Below, piece by piece: positions 1 through 8,429 of a stretch of DNA of 64,000 nucleotides. The stretch's first letter is position 1, and every line of letters begins with the position of its first letter. Source of the DNA: Caballeronia sp. NK8 (lineage in GTDB: Bacteria; Pseudomonadota; Gammaproteobacteria; Burkholderiales; Burkholderiaceae). The notes beneath the pieces were generated by a model. That model worked only from the letters and a program-made list of their open reading frames with translations, did no database searches and was not told where the DNA came from. The stretch is taken from positions 1,302,001 to 1,366,000 of the forward strand of contig NZ_AP024325.1 in NCBI RefSeq assembly GCF_018408855.1, read 5' to 3'. The position numbers and the translations under genes were made by a program.

Positions 1-728
1 GCCCACGCTTCCTGTTCGGTCTCGCGCACGATCACATGCAGACGAATGCCGAATTTGATCGAGCGGCCTGCGTCGGCGGCGCGGCGGCGGATGTCGGCCA
101 GTTTCCTTGCCACGTCCTCGGGCGGCTCGCCCCAGGTGAGATATGTGTCGATGTGCTTCGCCGCGATTTCGTGCGCCGCCGGCGACGAACCGCCGAACCA
201 AAGCGGCGGATGCTGCTTTTGCACGGGTGGATACAGCACCTTGCCGCCCTGCGATCGCAGATGCTTGCCGTCGAAATCGAAGGCGCCGTTGTCGTGCGAC
301 TGTTCGAGCAGGCCGCGCCAGATCGTGAGGAATTCGTCGGTGATTTCGTAGCGCGTGTCGTGGTCGTGGAACACGCCATCGCCGGCGAGTTCGGACGGAT
401 CACCGCCGGTCACGACATTGATAAGCAGACGCCCGTTCGAGAGCCGGTCGAACGTCGATGCCATGCGCGCCGACAGTCCCGGCGAACTCAGGCCCGGACG
501 GATCGCGACGAGAAACTTCAGACGCTTCGTCGCGGGAATGAGGCTGGAGGCGACCACCCACGCGTCCTCGCAGGAACGGCCGGTGGGCAGCAGCACGCCT
601 TCATAGCCGAGTGTATCGGCGGCCACTGCGATCTGGCGGAAGTAGTCGTAATTCGCGGCTCGCGCGCCTTGCGATGTGCCGAGATAGCGGCTGTCGCCGT
701 GCGTGGGGATGAACCAGAAAACATTCAT
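1..728 (-). CDS. ssuD: FMNH2-dependent alkanesulfonate monooxygenase (partial, 3' end outside window)
   Basis: Cleaves C-S bonds of alkanesulfonates with reduced FMN and O2, releasing sulfite for sulfur assimilation in the cytoplasm. About 242 N-terminal residues are present; the family is usually near 380, so the gene runs off the left edge. The protein begins [17 protein letters not shown] and contains the SsuD-like stretches [25 protein letters not shown] and [11 protein letters not shown], typical of luciferase-like TIM-barrel monooxygenases. The ATG at 728 opens the only long frame that matches the family. It is divergent from the MetQ-like gene at 962. A close relative such as a dimethylsulfone or other LLM-class monooxygenase cannot be excluded without the C-terminus. 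Confidence 0.85.
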   Translation of the reverse strand, partial: MNVFWFIPTHGDSRYLGTSQGARAANYDYFRQIAVAADTLGYEGVLLPTGRSCEDAWVVASSLIPATKRLKFLVAIRPGLSSPGLSARMASTFDRLSNGRLLINVVTGGDPSELAGDGVFHDHDTRYEITDEFLTIWRGLLEQSHDNGAFDFDGKHLRSQGGKVLYPPVQKQHPPLWFGGSSPAAHEIAAKHIDTYLTWGEPPEDVARKLADIRRRAADAGRSIKFGIRLHVIVRETEQEAW

Positions 729-961
729 TGCGGAATCTGCCTTGTCGAAGGCATCGTCGCCGATGCCGATACTGGCGATGTTAGCAATGCGCGCCTGGTG
801 GGCTAAACGAGGAATCGTGATATCGATAGCAGGATTCGCGCCGATGCCAAGTGCTTTTCTTGTGATGCTTTTCAGGCATATCGATAGCGTCCGATATTAT
901 TTGGCGCGCACGCGCCGCGCCCCTAGCATCACGCTTCTCTCAATCAGCATGCGTGCGCATC
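729..961. promoter_or_regulatory. Divergent intergenic region with an 11-bp direct repeat
   Basis: This 233-bp spacer separates ssuD from the MetQ-like gene. It carries two exact copies of ATATCGATAGC at 830-840 and 878-888, each containing the palindrome ATCGAT. The spacing of 48 bp start to start is not far from four to five helical turns, as expected for a regulator binding two sites. A second half copy (CGATATTAT) follows at about 892. No clear promoter hexamers were picked out. Function is inferred only from position. Confidence 0.35.
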
Positions 962-1789
962 ATGAATATCAAGCATCCCTTCAAAGCTACTGTGTTGTCG
1001 ATCCTCTTCGCGTGGGGCGTCGTGAGCGCGCAGCCGTCGCTCGCGGCGAATCAGACCGTTCGAGTGGGCATCATGTCCGGCGAGGACGAGGACGTGTGGC
1101 GTGCCGTGGCCGCCAATGCGGCGAAGCACGGCATCACGGTGAAAGTCACGACCTTCTCCGATTACACGCAGCCGAACGAAGCGCTCGCGCAACACGACCT
1201 CGACGCCAACTCGTTCCAGCACAAGCCTTATCTCGATGCGCAGATCCAGGCGCGTCACTATGACATCGTGCCTGTCGGCTTCACCTACGTGCAGCCGATC
1301 GGCCTTTACTCGCGCAAGTGGAAATCGGTGGATGCGCTGCCGCAGAACGCGGCCATCGGCGTGCCGAACGATCCGAGCAACGAAGGCCGCGCGCTGCTGC
1401 TGTTGCAGGCCATCGGTGTGATCAAGCTGCGCGAGAACGCGGGCCTCCTGCCCACCGCGCGCGATATCGCGAGCAACCCGAGGCACGTGCAGATCAAGGA
1501 ACTCGATGCGGGCATCGTCGGCCGCGCGATCGGCGATCTCGATGCTGCCGTCGTCAACACCGACTGGGCGATCAAGGCCGGCATCAAGATTCCGCAGGAG
1601 CGCATCGCGCAGGAGAAGGTGACGAACAATCCGTATCGCAACTTCATCGCGGTCAATGCGAAGGATGCGCAGGCGCCGTGGGTCAAGGCGCTGGTGGAGA
1701 GTTATCAGCAGGCCAATGTGGCGACGTCGATTCTGAGCGTCTATCACGGCGCGACGCTGCCCGCTTGGGATGGCGCGCCGCAGAAGTGA
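962..1789 (+). CDS. MetQ/NlpA-family ABC transporter substrate-binding protein
   Basis: Periplasmic solute-binding protein of the NlpA/MetQ family, which usually serves D/L-methionine uptake with MetN and MetI. The 275-residue protein has a signal peptide (hydrophobic VLSILFAWGVVSA, cleavage probably after SLA) and family blocks VRVGIMSGEDEDVW, DLDANSFQHKPYLD, VGFTYVQPIGLYS and NTDWAIKAGI. Unlike E. coli MetQ there is no lipobox cysteine, so it should be soluble. A GTG nine bases upstream (953) is an alternative start. No metN or metI is adjacent, so it is an orphan here. Its position opposite ssuD suggests it may bind an organosulfur compound, which is inference. Confidence 0.85.
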   Translation: MNIKHPFKATVLSILFAWGVVSAQPSLAANQTVRVGIMSGEDEDVWRAVAANAAKHGITVKVTTFSDYTQPNEALAQHDLDANSFQHKPYLDAQIQARHYDIVPVGFTYVQPIGLYSRKWKSVDALPQNAAIGVPNDPSNEGRALLLLQAIGVIKLRENAGLLPTARDIASNPRHVQIKELDAGIVGRAIGDLDAAVVNTDWAIKAGIKIPQERIAQEKVTNNPYRNFIAVNAKDAQAPWVKALVESYQQANVATSILSVYHGATLPAWDGAPQK

Positions 1790-2078
1790 AGGAAAAAGCA
1801 ACGTGATTCGAAACGGCCGCTCAATCGGGTCCGTGCGCCTTCCCCTGTCTAACGCCTCCATTTCACTGAATCAGTGTTTCGTTGGTTTCCCTTGCATACC
1901 CGGCGGCAGCGCGCAGCGCTGTGCCGGAGCTCTTTCGTGCTGAACCAGCGCGCTAAGACAACTAGCGTGTCAGACCGTGCGCGGTCCAAGCCCGAGACGG
2001 CCTACGAGGGCACTCGCTACAGAGTCCACGAACAACGAGAAGAACACCCAAATTGCGTGTGACCGCGGGCGTCTCGAG
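1790..2078. other. Gene-free stretch after the MetQ-like gene
   Basis: No coding frame here looks real. The segment contains only short frames with shadow-like composition. I see no tRNA, no transposase fragment and no clear terminator behind the MetQ-like gene. It leads directly into the interspersed repeat that starts near 2079. Confidence 0.4.
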
Positions 2079-2175
2079 CTGCTTTCTTTGGTTACTTTCT
2101 TTCAGCAGCAAAGAAAGTGACTGCCGCCCCGCACAGGGGCAGTGCTAATAGACCGACACGAATTCAGGATTTCCG
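2079..2175. repeat. Interspersed hairpin repeat, copy 1
   Basis: The element has three parts. First, a hairpin ACTTTCTTT-cagcagc-AAAGAAAGT (2094-2118). Second, a short hairpin GCCCC-gcaca-GGGGC (2126-2140). Third, the motif GTGCTAATAGACCGACACGAA (2142-2162). The last motif recurs at 51182-51202 with one mismatch, and the wider context GCACAGGGGCA...GCTAATA also matches the other strand of that copy. This marks a repeat family of the genome rather than chance. It ends about 30-40 bases before the fragment of an oxidoreductase gene. Confidence 0.65.
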
Positions 2176-2204
2176 ATAAGCCTGTTGGCATCTCGCGGGA
2201 CGCA

Positions 2205-2455
2205 GCCGCTTCATCGTCGAGACCTTCGAGGCGGTGCGCGAAGTGTGGCCGAAGAATCTGCCGTTGACGGCACGCTTCGGTGTCGTCGAATACGATGGCC
2301 GCGATGACGTCACGCTGAACGAATCGATCGAACTGACGAGGACGCTGCGGCGCAAAGGCCTCGATCTGATGAGCGTGAGCGTCGGCTTCGTTACGCCGTG
2401 GCTGAATGATGTCTTGAAACGAAAAACGCGCAACGTGATGGTTGCGCGCTTTTGA
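2205..2455 (+). pseudogene. Fragment of an old yellow enzyme (NADH:flavin oxidoreductase, YqjM/XenA type)
   Basis: An in-frame stretch reads SRFIVETFEAVREVWPKNLP followed by LTARFGVVEYDGRDD and LDLMSVSVGF. These are the middle strands of the OYE TIM barrel, roughly residues 210-275 of about 370. Homology starts abruptly near 2205, has no start codon or Shine-Dalgarno sequence, and after VTPW the frame becomes unrelated (LNDVLKRKTRN) and stops at 2455. Both ends are missing, so this is a gene relic. The upstream junction lies next to the hairpin repeat, and the 3' junction lies in the terminator of the neighbouring operon. Confidence 0.8.
2427..2448. terminator. Rho-independent terminator, probably bidirectional
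   Basis: A perfect 8-bp stem CGCGCAAC / GTTGCGCG closes a GTGATG loop. It is preceded by AAAAA and followed by CTTTT, so it has a U-tract in both directions. It lies just beyond the stop of the ModA-like gene at 2456 and ends the gallate operon. Confidence 0.85.
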
Positions 2456-3148
2456 CTACGCGGGCTTACAAGGCTCCATGCCGTTCCGCACTTTCGCGCT
2501 GTCGGCATCAGAAGAAGCGATGAACGCAAGAAACTCACGGGCAAGCTGCGGTGCGCGTGCGTTCGTACATAACGCGGCTTCGAACACCGTCAGCGTCTGA
2601 ATCCCGGGCGGCAACATGCCGATCACGTCGATGCCTTCGACGCCGATCATCTCGCTCACCTGCTGAAAGCCCAGTTCGACTTCGCCACGCGCGATGAGCG
2701 TGCCCACCGCAACGCCCGGCGGCGCCTGCACGATGCGCGATGCGATGCGCTCAGCAATGCCCCAACGCTCGAACAAACGCGTCAGATAGACGCCGCTCGG
2801 CCCCGTCGAATAGCCGATGCTGCGTGCAGCGAGCACCGCCTCGCGCACGGCGGCTTCATCGTCGATGGAAGGACGCGCCGCGCCCGACGCCACCGCGATC
2901 GCCACGCCCGAACGCGCGACTTTCACGCGGCTGGCCGCATCGACGCGCGCCGACCCCGCGAGCCGATCGATCGCGTCCGACGCAAGCACGACGATATCGA
3001 ACGTCTCGCCTTCATCGACGCGCCTGAACGCCGCGACACCGCCCACCGATTCGATCGCCACGCGCTGTCCCGCCTTCGCCTCATAAGCCGAAGCAAGCTC
3101 GTTCAACACCTGGCGCGTCGCCATCGAAGAGATGCCTGTGATGCTCAT
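2456..3148 (-). CDS. ModA-like substrate-binding-fold protein without signal peptide
   Basis: The 230-residue protein has the type 2 periplasmic-binding fold of the ModA group: GISSMATRQVLNELASAYEA, FDIVVLASDAIDRLA, SIGYSTGPSGVYLTRLFERWG, ELGFQQVSEM. No signal peptide is visible, and the first ATG lies five bases after the stop of the aldolase gene, so a leader cannot be hidden upstream without overlapping it. No ModB or ModC genes are near. It is the last gene of the gallate operon and precedes its terminator. A cytoplasmic ligand-sensing or metabolite-binding role is possible. Molybdate transport is unlikely from this context. Function is unknown. Confidence 0.75.
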   Translation of the reverse strand: MSITGISSMATRQVLNELASAYEAKAGQRVAIESVGGVAAFRRVDEGETFDIVVLASDAIDRLAGSARVDAASRVKVARSGVAIAVASGAARPSIDDEAAVREAVLAARSIGYSTGPSGVYLTRLFERWGIAERIASRIVQAPPGVAVGTLIARGEVELGFQQVSEMIGVEGIDVIGMLPPGIQTLTVFEAALCTNARAPQLAREFLAFIASSDADSAKVRNGMEPCKPA

Positions 3149-3153
3149 GAGCG

Positions 3154-3837
3154 TCAGTCGATGTAGCGCAAGCCCGCCTTTTCCAGCGGTTCGCGCATCT
3201 TGTACATATCGAGGCCGAGCACGCCGCTCGCGAGTTTCGCGCGCTTCTCTTCTTCGAGCGCCTCGCGTGCGATGGCCTTGTCGAGCACCTGTTGTGCCGA
3301 GACGGAAGGCACGACGACAACGCCATCGTCATCCGCGACGATCACATCGCCGGGCGTCACCAGCGCGCCCGCGCACACGACAGGAATGTTCACCGAACCG
3401 AGCGTCGCCTTCACCGTGCCTTTTGCGGAGATCGCACGGCTCCAGACGGGGAAGTTCATCTCCGTCAGCACGCGCACGTCGCGCACGCCGCCATCGATGA
3501 TGAGCGCACGCGCGCCGCGCGCCTTGAAGCTCGTCGCGAGCAGGTCGCCGAAGAAACCGTCGGTGTTGTCGGTCGTGCAGGCGGCCACGACGATGTCGCC
3601 CGGACGAATCTGCTCAGCCGCGACGTGCATCATCCAGTTGTCGCCCGGCTGCAGCAACACGGTCACCGCCGTGCCGCTCGCCTGCGCGCCCGTGTAGATC
3701 GGCCGCATGTAGGTCTTCATCAGACCGACACGGCCCATCGCCTCGTGCACCGTCGCCGAGCCGAGCGCGCCGAGTTTTTCGGCTGCGTCCGCGTTCGCAC
3801 GATCGATGTTCCGATACACCACTCCCAGTTCATACAT
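3154..3837 (-). CDS. ligK: 4-carboxy-4-hydroxy-2-oxoadipate aldolase / oxaloacetate decarboxylase
   Basis: Splits 4-carboxy-4-hydroxy-2-oxoadipate to pyruvate and oxaloacetate, the last step of gallate and protocatechuate 4,5-cleavage (LigK/GalC). The 227-residue protein belongs to the RraA/HMG aldolase superfamily. It shows the metal- and substrate-binding signatures [21 protein letters not shown] and [12 protein letters not shown] (the Arg-Asp of GGVRD is the conserved pair) and the C-terminal helix [21 protein letters not shown] at 3837 lies two bases after the hydratase stop; a TTG at 3843 would give a 4-base overlap. It is translationally coupled to the hydratase upstream. Confidence 0.9.
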   Translation of the reverse strand: MYELGVVYRNIDRANADAAEKLGALGSATVHEAMGRVGLMKTYMRPIYTGAQASGTAVTVLLQPGDNWMMHVAAEQIRPGDIVVAACTTDNTDGFFGDLLATSFKARGARALIIDGGVRDVRVLTEMNFPVWSRAISAKGTVKATLGSVNIPVVCAGALVTPGDVIVADDDGVVVVPSVSAQQVLDKAIAREALEEEKRAKLASGVLGLDMYKMREPLEKAGLRYID

Positions 3838-3839
3838 GA

Positions 3840-4865
3840 TCAACGTCCCTTCGCTTTGAGCGCCGCATCCAGGCGCGGATACACCCGGCGCGCGTTGCCT
3901 TCGTAAATCTTGTAGCGCGCTTCCGGTTCGATTTGCGCCGCCTCGACATAGCGCTTCGTGTCGTCGAAATAGTGCCCCGTTTCAGGATCGATGCCGCGTA
4001 CCGCGCCGATCATCTCGCTCGCGAACAGAATGTTGTCGACGGGAATCACGCGCGTCAGCAAGTCGATGCCCGGCTGGTGATAGACGCATGTATCGAAGAA
4101 CACGTTGTCGAGCAAATGATCCTTCAGCAAGGGCTTTTTCAGCTCCTGCGCGAGTCCGCGGAAGCGTCCCCAGTGATACGGCACCGCGCCGCCGCCGTGC
4201 GGAATCACGAACTTGAGCGTCGGAAAATCGCGGAACAGATCGGACGTGAGGCACTGCATGAACGCGGTCGTGTCGGCGTTCAGATAGTGCGCGCCCGTCG
4301 TATGAAAACACGCGTTGCAGCTCGTGCTCACGTGGATCATCGCGGGGATGTCGTATTCCACCATCTTCTCGTAGACCGGATACCACGAGCGGTCCGAGAG
4401 CGGCGGGCTCGTCCAGTGCCCGCCCGACGGGTCCGGGTTCAGGTTGATCGCGACATTGCCGTACTGCTCGACGCACTTCACGAGTTCGGGAATGCACGTC
4501 GAGACATCGACGCCCGGACTCTGCGGCAGCATCGCCGCCGGCACGAAGCTGTCGGGGAAAAGCTCGCTCACGCGATAGCACAGCTCGTTGCAGATCGCCG
4601 CCCACGTGCTCGACACTTCGAAGTCGCCGATGTGATGCGCCATGAAGCTCGCGCGCGGGCTGAACACGGTGAGATCGAGGCCGCGTTCGCGCATCAGTCG
4701 AAGCTGATTCGTTTCGATCGATTCGCGCAGTTCATCGTCGCTGATACGCAGTTCCGATGCGGCCGGCATCTCCGAAGGATTCGTGATGCCTGCGATCTGC
4801 CGGTTGCGCCACGCTTCGAGCGCCTTGGGGGCGGTCGTGTAGTGGCCGTGTATGTCGATGATCAT
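3840..4865 (-). CDS. ligJ: 4-oxalomesaconate hydratase, amidohydrolase type
   Basis: Hydrates 4-oxalomesaconate to 4-carboxy-4-hydroxy-2-oxoadipate. The 341-residue protein is an amidohydrolase-2 TIM barrel with metal-ligand motifs DIHGHYT at the N-terminus, [47 protein letters not shown] and [14 protein letters not shown]. This is the LigJ family; Pseudomonas putida GalB catalyses the same step with an unrelated PIG-L type fold. A longer frame reaches 4925, but the ATG at 4865 follows a GGAGCAAGGC Shine-Dalgarno and avoids overlap with the transporter gene. It sits between the transporter and the aldolase. Confidence 0.9.
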   Translation of the reverse strand: MIIDIHGHYTTAPKALEAWRNRQIAGITNPSEMPAASELRISDDELRESIETNQLRLMRERGLDLTVFSPRASFMAHHIGDFEVSSTWAAICNELCYRVSELFPDSFVPAAMLPQSPGVDVSTCIPELVKCVEQYGNVAINLNPDPSGGHWTSPPLSDRSWYPVYEKMVEYDIPAMIHVSTSCNACFHTTGAHYLNADTTAFMQCLTSDLFRDFPTLKFVIPHGGGAVPYHWGRFRGLAQELKKPLLKDHLLDNVFFDTCVYHQPGIDLLTRVIPVDNILFASEMIGAVRGIDPETGHYFDDTKRYVEAAQIEPEARYKIYEGNARRVYPRLDAALKAKGR

Positions 4866-4884
4866 GCCTTGCTCCAGGTACTCG

Positions 4885-6234
4885 TTAATGTGCTGCCGTC
4901 GTCTGTGCGTGCGCTTCATCGACACGCGTGCGCTGCGCCACGAGAATCGCGAGGGCCGCGAGCGTCGCGGGCACGGCGAGCATCGCGAGGATCGCGCCGA
5001 ACTCCCAGCCGAGACCGAGCAGCGCGCCGCCGAAGGCGGAACCGAAGATGCTGCCGAAGCGGCCCATGCCGAGCATCCAGCTCACGCCGGTGGCACGCGC
5101 GACGGTCGGATAACGTCCCGGCGCGAAGGCGTTGAGGCCGGTTTGCGCGCCGCTCATGCAGAAGCCCGCCGCGAACACGAGCACCGCAAGCGACGACGAC
5201 AACGCGCCGATCCACGCCAGCCCGAGCACGCACACCGCGCCGCCGAGATATGCCGCGCTGATGACGGGCGCCGGGCGCGCACGGTCCATGATCCAGCCGA
5301 CGATGATCGCACCGATCGTGCCGCCGATCTGGAACATCGCGGTGATGTTCGCCGCTGCGGAGACCGTGAGGCCCGCGTCTTTCATGAGCGTCGGCAGCCA
5401 GCCGGTCAGCAGATAGATCACGAGCAGGCCCATGAAATACGTGACCCACAGCGCACCCGTCATCAGGCCGTAGCCCTGCGAGAACAGCACGCCGATAGGC
5501 CTTTTCGTCGGCAGCGGCGGTTCGTTCGACACGAAAGTTTCGCTGCCGTCGAAGCGCGCACCGCACACGCGGCCGAGCACCTTGCCGATACGCGCGGAGG
5601 TCGCGCCGCGCACCGCGAGCAGACGCGCCGATTCGGGCAGGAGCCACATCTGCAGCGGAATCAGCGCGAGCGGCAACGCGCCGCCGAAGATCAGCACCGC
5701 GCGCCAGCCGTGCACCGGGATCAGCCAGCCCGCGACGAAGCCGATCAGCGCCGAGCCGAGGTTGAAGCCCGTGAACATGATCGTGATGAGCAGCGCGCGC
5801 TTGCGTTGCGGCGCGTACTCGGAGAGCAGCGTCGTCGTGTTGGGCATCGCGGCGCCGAGGCCGATGCCGGTCAGCAGGCGCAACACCGCCATGCTCGCGG
5901 GCGATGTCGTGAAAGCGGTCCCGATCGTGAACACGCCGAAGAGGAACACGGACGTAATCAGGACCCACCTGCGTCCGATGCGATCCGATGCCGGCCCGGC
6001 CGACAATGCGCCGATCACGAGACCGATGGGTGCCGCGCTCATCACGAGACCGAACGCGGGGCGCGAGATATGCCAGTCCGCGATGATCGAAGGCGCAACG
6101 AAGCCCATGATGGCCACGTCCATGCCGTCCGCCATCACGACGAGGAAGCACAGCGCGACGAGCAGCCACTGGTAGGCGGAAATGGGGCGTTCGTCGATGA
6201 AGCCCTTGATGTCGATGGTTTTACGGATATCCAT
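4885..6234 (-). CDS. galT: MFS aromatic acid:H+ symporter, probable gallate importer
   Basis: The 449-residue inner-membrane carrier of the AAHS family (PcaK/GalT type) has twelve predicted hydrophobic segments. It carries the family signature DGMDVAIMGFVAPSI in helix 1, the loop 2-3 motif SAGPASDRIGRRWVLI and MPNTTTLLSEYAPQRKRA. The start at 6234 has a strong GAGGAGACAGGAGAC leader. It lies between the ring-cleavage dioxygenase and the hydratase, with 25- and 19-base gaps, so it belongs to the same operon. The substrate is inferred from that position; protocatechuate or another hydroxybenzoate is possible. Confidence 0.85.
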   Translation of the reverse strand: MDIRKTIDIKGFIDERPISAYQWLLVALCFLVVMADGMDVAIMGFVAPSIIADWHISRPAFGLVMSAAPIGLVIGALSAGPASDRIGRRWVLITSVFLFGVFTIGTAFTTSPASMAVLRLLTGIGLGAAMPNTTTLLSEYAPQRKRALLITIMFTGFNLGSALIGFVAGWLIPVHGWRAVLIFGGALPLALIPLQMWLLPESARLLAVRGATSARIGKVLGRVCGARFDGSETFVSNEPPLPTKRPIGVLFSQGYGLMTGALWVTYFMGLLVIYLLTGWLPTLMKDAGLTVSAAANITAMFQIGGTIGAIIVGWIMDRARPAPVISAAYLGGAVCVLGLAWIGALSSSLAVLVFAAGFCMSGAQTGLNAFAPGRYPTVARATGVSWMLGMGRFGSIFGSAFGGALLGLGWEFGAILAMLAVPATLAALAILVAQRTRVDEAHAQTTAAH

Positions 6235-6259
6235 GTTTGTCTCCTGTCTCCTCTTTTAT

Positions 6260-7552
6260 TCAGTTCTTCGCCTTGTCCCAGTCGAGCTTGCCGGCGCCCT
6301 TGCCTGCCACCGAATACAGTGCGCCGGGAGCGTTGCGTGTCTTCTGGAATTCTTCGAGCGTTTCGCCACGCATCGCCGCATAGATGTGCAGGTTGGATAC
6401 GCCCGTTACCGCGCCGAGCTTTTCGAGCATGAAGAAGATCACGCCGTAGTGAAGCAGGCCGCGCCAGTTGCGGCGACGGATGAGATCGCGCTCCTGTTCG
6501 CTGAGACCCGCCGCTTCGAGGCTCGCTTCTTCGTCCTGTTTGAATGCCTCGCGATGCGCGGGCTCGACCATGCGATGCAGATAATCGTTGATGCGATATG
6601 CGCGCACCGCCGTCTCGATCGAGAACGGATAGGTGCCGTCGAGGTTCTCGACATCGGTCAGTTGCACGGCCATCTTCTGACGATGACGCTCGATGATCGC
6701 CGGGTTCGTCTCGCTGTCCTCGCCTTCGTAGATCGCGGTCGCGATGCCGGCCATCGACGGCAGGTAGTAGCTGCGATGCTTGCACACGACATTCGACGAC
6801 AGCGCGCCGCGCATCGTCAGCCACATGATCACTTCGGCGCCTTCGTAGCCGCCGAGCGCCGCGAATTCCGCGAGCGTCATGTCAGCGAGTTGCTCGGGAT
6901 CGCGCTCGAAGAGATCGAGGAAGCGCGCATCCCATTCCGTGTTGTTGAAGCCCGAACGCTCGCCGTGCACCTGATGCGAGAGACCGCCTGTGGCGAGAAT
7001 CGCGACCTTGATGTCTTCCGGATAACTTTCGATCGCGCGGCGCAGCGCCTGGCCGAGCTTGTAGAAACGGCGCGCGCTCGGCACGGGCAATTGCAGCACG
7101 CCCATTTGCAGCGGCACGAGCTTGACGGGCCATTCGGGCTTGTGCGGACACAGCATCGAAAGCGGCGAGAAGCAGCCGTGGTCGAGCGCCTTGTTCTGGA
7201 AGAACGACATGTCGAATTCGTCGGACATCAGCGATGTGCCGATGTGCGCGGCGAGCGCCGGATGACCTTTGATCGGCGGCAGATCGCGCGCGCCGCCGCC
7301 TTCGTCCGCGACGCGCCATTCCGGGCCGACGCCGAGTGCGAACGCGGAATAGTGATCGAAAAAGAACGACGTGACGTGGTCGTTGTAGATCGTGACGATG
7401 ACATCGGGCTGCTTTTCCGCGAGCCAGTTCGCGAGCGGCGCGAAATTCTCGAAGATCGGCGCCCAGACGGGATCGTCGCGTTTGTTCTTGTCGAACGCGA
7501 AACCGATGGTCGGGGTGTGCGAGGCGGCGATGCCTCCGATGATCCGTGCCAT
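6260..7552 (-). CDS. galA: Gallate dioxygenase (extradiol ring cleavage)
   Basis: Extradiol Fe(II) dioxygenase that opens gallate to 4-oxalomesaconate. At 430 residues it matches single-chain gallate dioxygenases (GalA and DesB, about 420). The N-terminal two thirds resembles LigB: IIGGIAASHTPTIGFA with the first iron His, TIYNDHVTSFFFDHY, ILATGGLSHQVHGER, NTEWDARFLDLFERDP. The C-terminal 130 residues resemble LigA, so it is a natural LigB-LigA fusion. Start ATG at 7552 has AAGGAG nine bases upstream. It is the first gene of the operon galA-MFS-ligJ-ligK-modA-like. No linked regulator or galD tautomerase is visible. Confidence 0.92.
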   Translation of the reverse strand: MARIIGGIAASHTPTIGFAFDKNKRDDPVWAPIFENFAPLANWLAEKQPDVIVTIYNDHVTSFFFDHYSAFALGVGPEWRVADEGGGARDLPPIKGHPALAAHIGTSLMSDEFDMSFFQNKALDHGCFSPLSMLCPHKPEWPVKLVPLQMGVLQLPVPSARRFYKLGQALRRAIESYPEDIKVAILATGGLSHQVHGERSGFNNTEWDARFLDLFERDPEQLADMTLAEFAALGGYEGAEVIMWLTMRGALSSNVVCKHRSYYLPSMAGIATAIYEGEDSETNPAIIERHRQKMAVQLTDVENLDGTYPFSIETAVRAYRINDYLHRMVEPAHREAFKQDEEASLEAAGLSEQERDLIRRRNWRGLLHYGVIFFMLEKLGAVTGVSNLHIYAAMRGETLEEFQKTRNAPGALYSVAGKGAGKLDWDKAKN

Positions 7553-7862
7553 GTGCGCTACTCCTTCAGAATGCGTGGCCGAGCGGGCTTGCTTTAGGGA
7601 AACTGAAGCCGAAGGGTAGCGAGGAAGGAGGTGGCGCGGGTATTACGCGTAAACCAGTACTTTGCCGGTGTGGATGGGGTTCGGAGGGGATGGGAGGCCG
7701 CTGGGCGCGGCGGGCGGGGAAGTTCTGCAGCACCGCGTTGCCGATGCGCCGATAAACAAAACTGATGGCGGGTGAAGCAGGACGCAAGCGGCGTGAGTTT
7801 GGGGAGCGGCCGCGCCCTGTGAGAGGATGCGCGGATCGCTATCCTTTCGTGGAGTGGATCCG
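7553..7862. promoter_or_regulatory. Divergent upstream region of galA
   Basis: About 310 bases separate galA from the SnoaL-like gene. It must contain the gallate operon promoter. It holds a perfect 10-bp palindrome TTACGCGTAA (7643-7652), a plausible but unproven operator half-site pair, followed by purine-rich G tracts. No further gene is visible. Confidence 0.35.
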
Positions 7863-8237
7863 ATGCTTGCAGATATTTATCGAGGATACATCGCGTGTCT
7901 GAACGCGCAGGATTGGGGGAATCTCGGCACGTTCGTTCATGATGCGCTGCATTACAACGGGCGGCCGCTGACGCTCGACGATTATCACGAAATGCTGAAG
8001 AAGGATTTTCGCGAGATTCCGGATCTCTTCTTCGATATTGAACTGTTGATTGCGGAGCCGCCGCGCATCGCCTGCCGATTGCGCTTCGAATGCGCGCCGA
8101 AAGGCGTTTTCATGGGCTTGCCTGTGAATGGAAAACGAGTGCTTTTTTGGGAGAATGTTTTCTATAAATTCCGCGAAGGAAAAATCGACAACGTCTGGTC
8201 GGTGATCGATAAGGCCGCGATCGAGGCGCAGATTTAA
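7863..8237 (+). CDS. SnoaL-like polyketide-cyclase-fold protein
   Basis: A 124-residue protein of the NTF2/SnoaL-like superfamily: YRGYIACLNAQDWGNLGTFV, VHYNGRPLTLDDYHEMLKKD-type helix, RLRFECAPKGVFMGLPVNGK and the C-terminal WSVIDKAAIEAQ that ends most members. These cone-shaped alpha+beta barrels act as small hydrolases, isomerases or cyclases, or simply bind ligands, and the substrate cannot be read from sequence. The ATG at 7863 follows GTGGAGTGGATCCG; an upstream ATG at 7827 has no Shine-Dalgarno. It stands alone, divergent from galA. Base composition is lower in GC than neighbouring genes. Confidence 0.75.
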   Translation: MLADIYRGYIACLNAQDWGNLGTFVHDALHYNGRPLTLDDYHEMLKKDFREIPDLFFDIELLIAEPPRIACRLRFECAPKGVFMGLPVNGKRVLFWENVFYKFREGKIDNVWSVIDKAAIEAQI

Positions 8238-8429
8238 GTGCGCGTTTTTTCGATGCTTGAACTCAACTGGAATTTCGTATTAGGTGCCAGCAGGCATCGA
8301 GCCAGGTTTTACCTTTTACCAAAAGCCATACATTGAAAGACTCGTGCGCGATACCTTATGCCTGTTATCGTTACGCGATTCGAATAATGGCTAAGCGACA
8401 AAAAATTCGTAAAGAAGCGAGGGCATGAC

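Noticed and set aside
1790..2204. Possible small RNA or tRNA in the gap
   Set aside because: Hairpins are present but belong to the interspersed repeat. No cloverleaf or known RNA motif could be drawn by eye.
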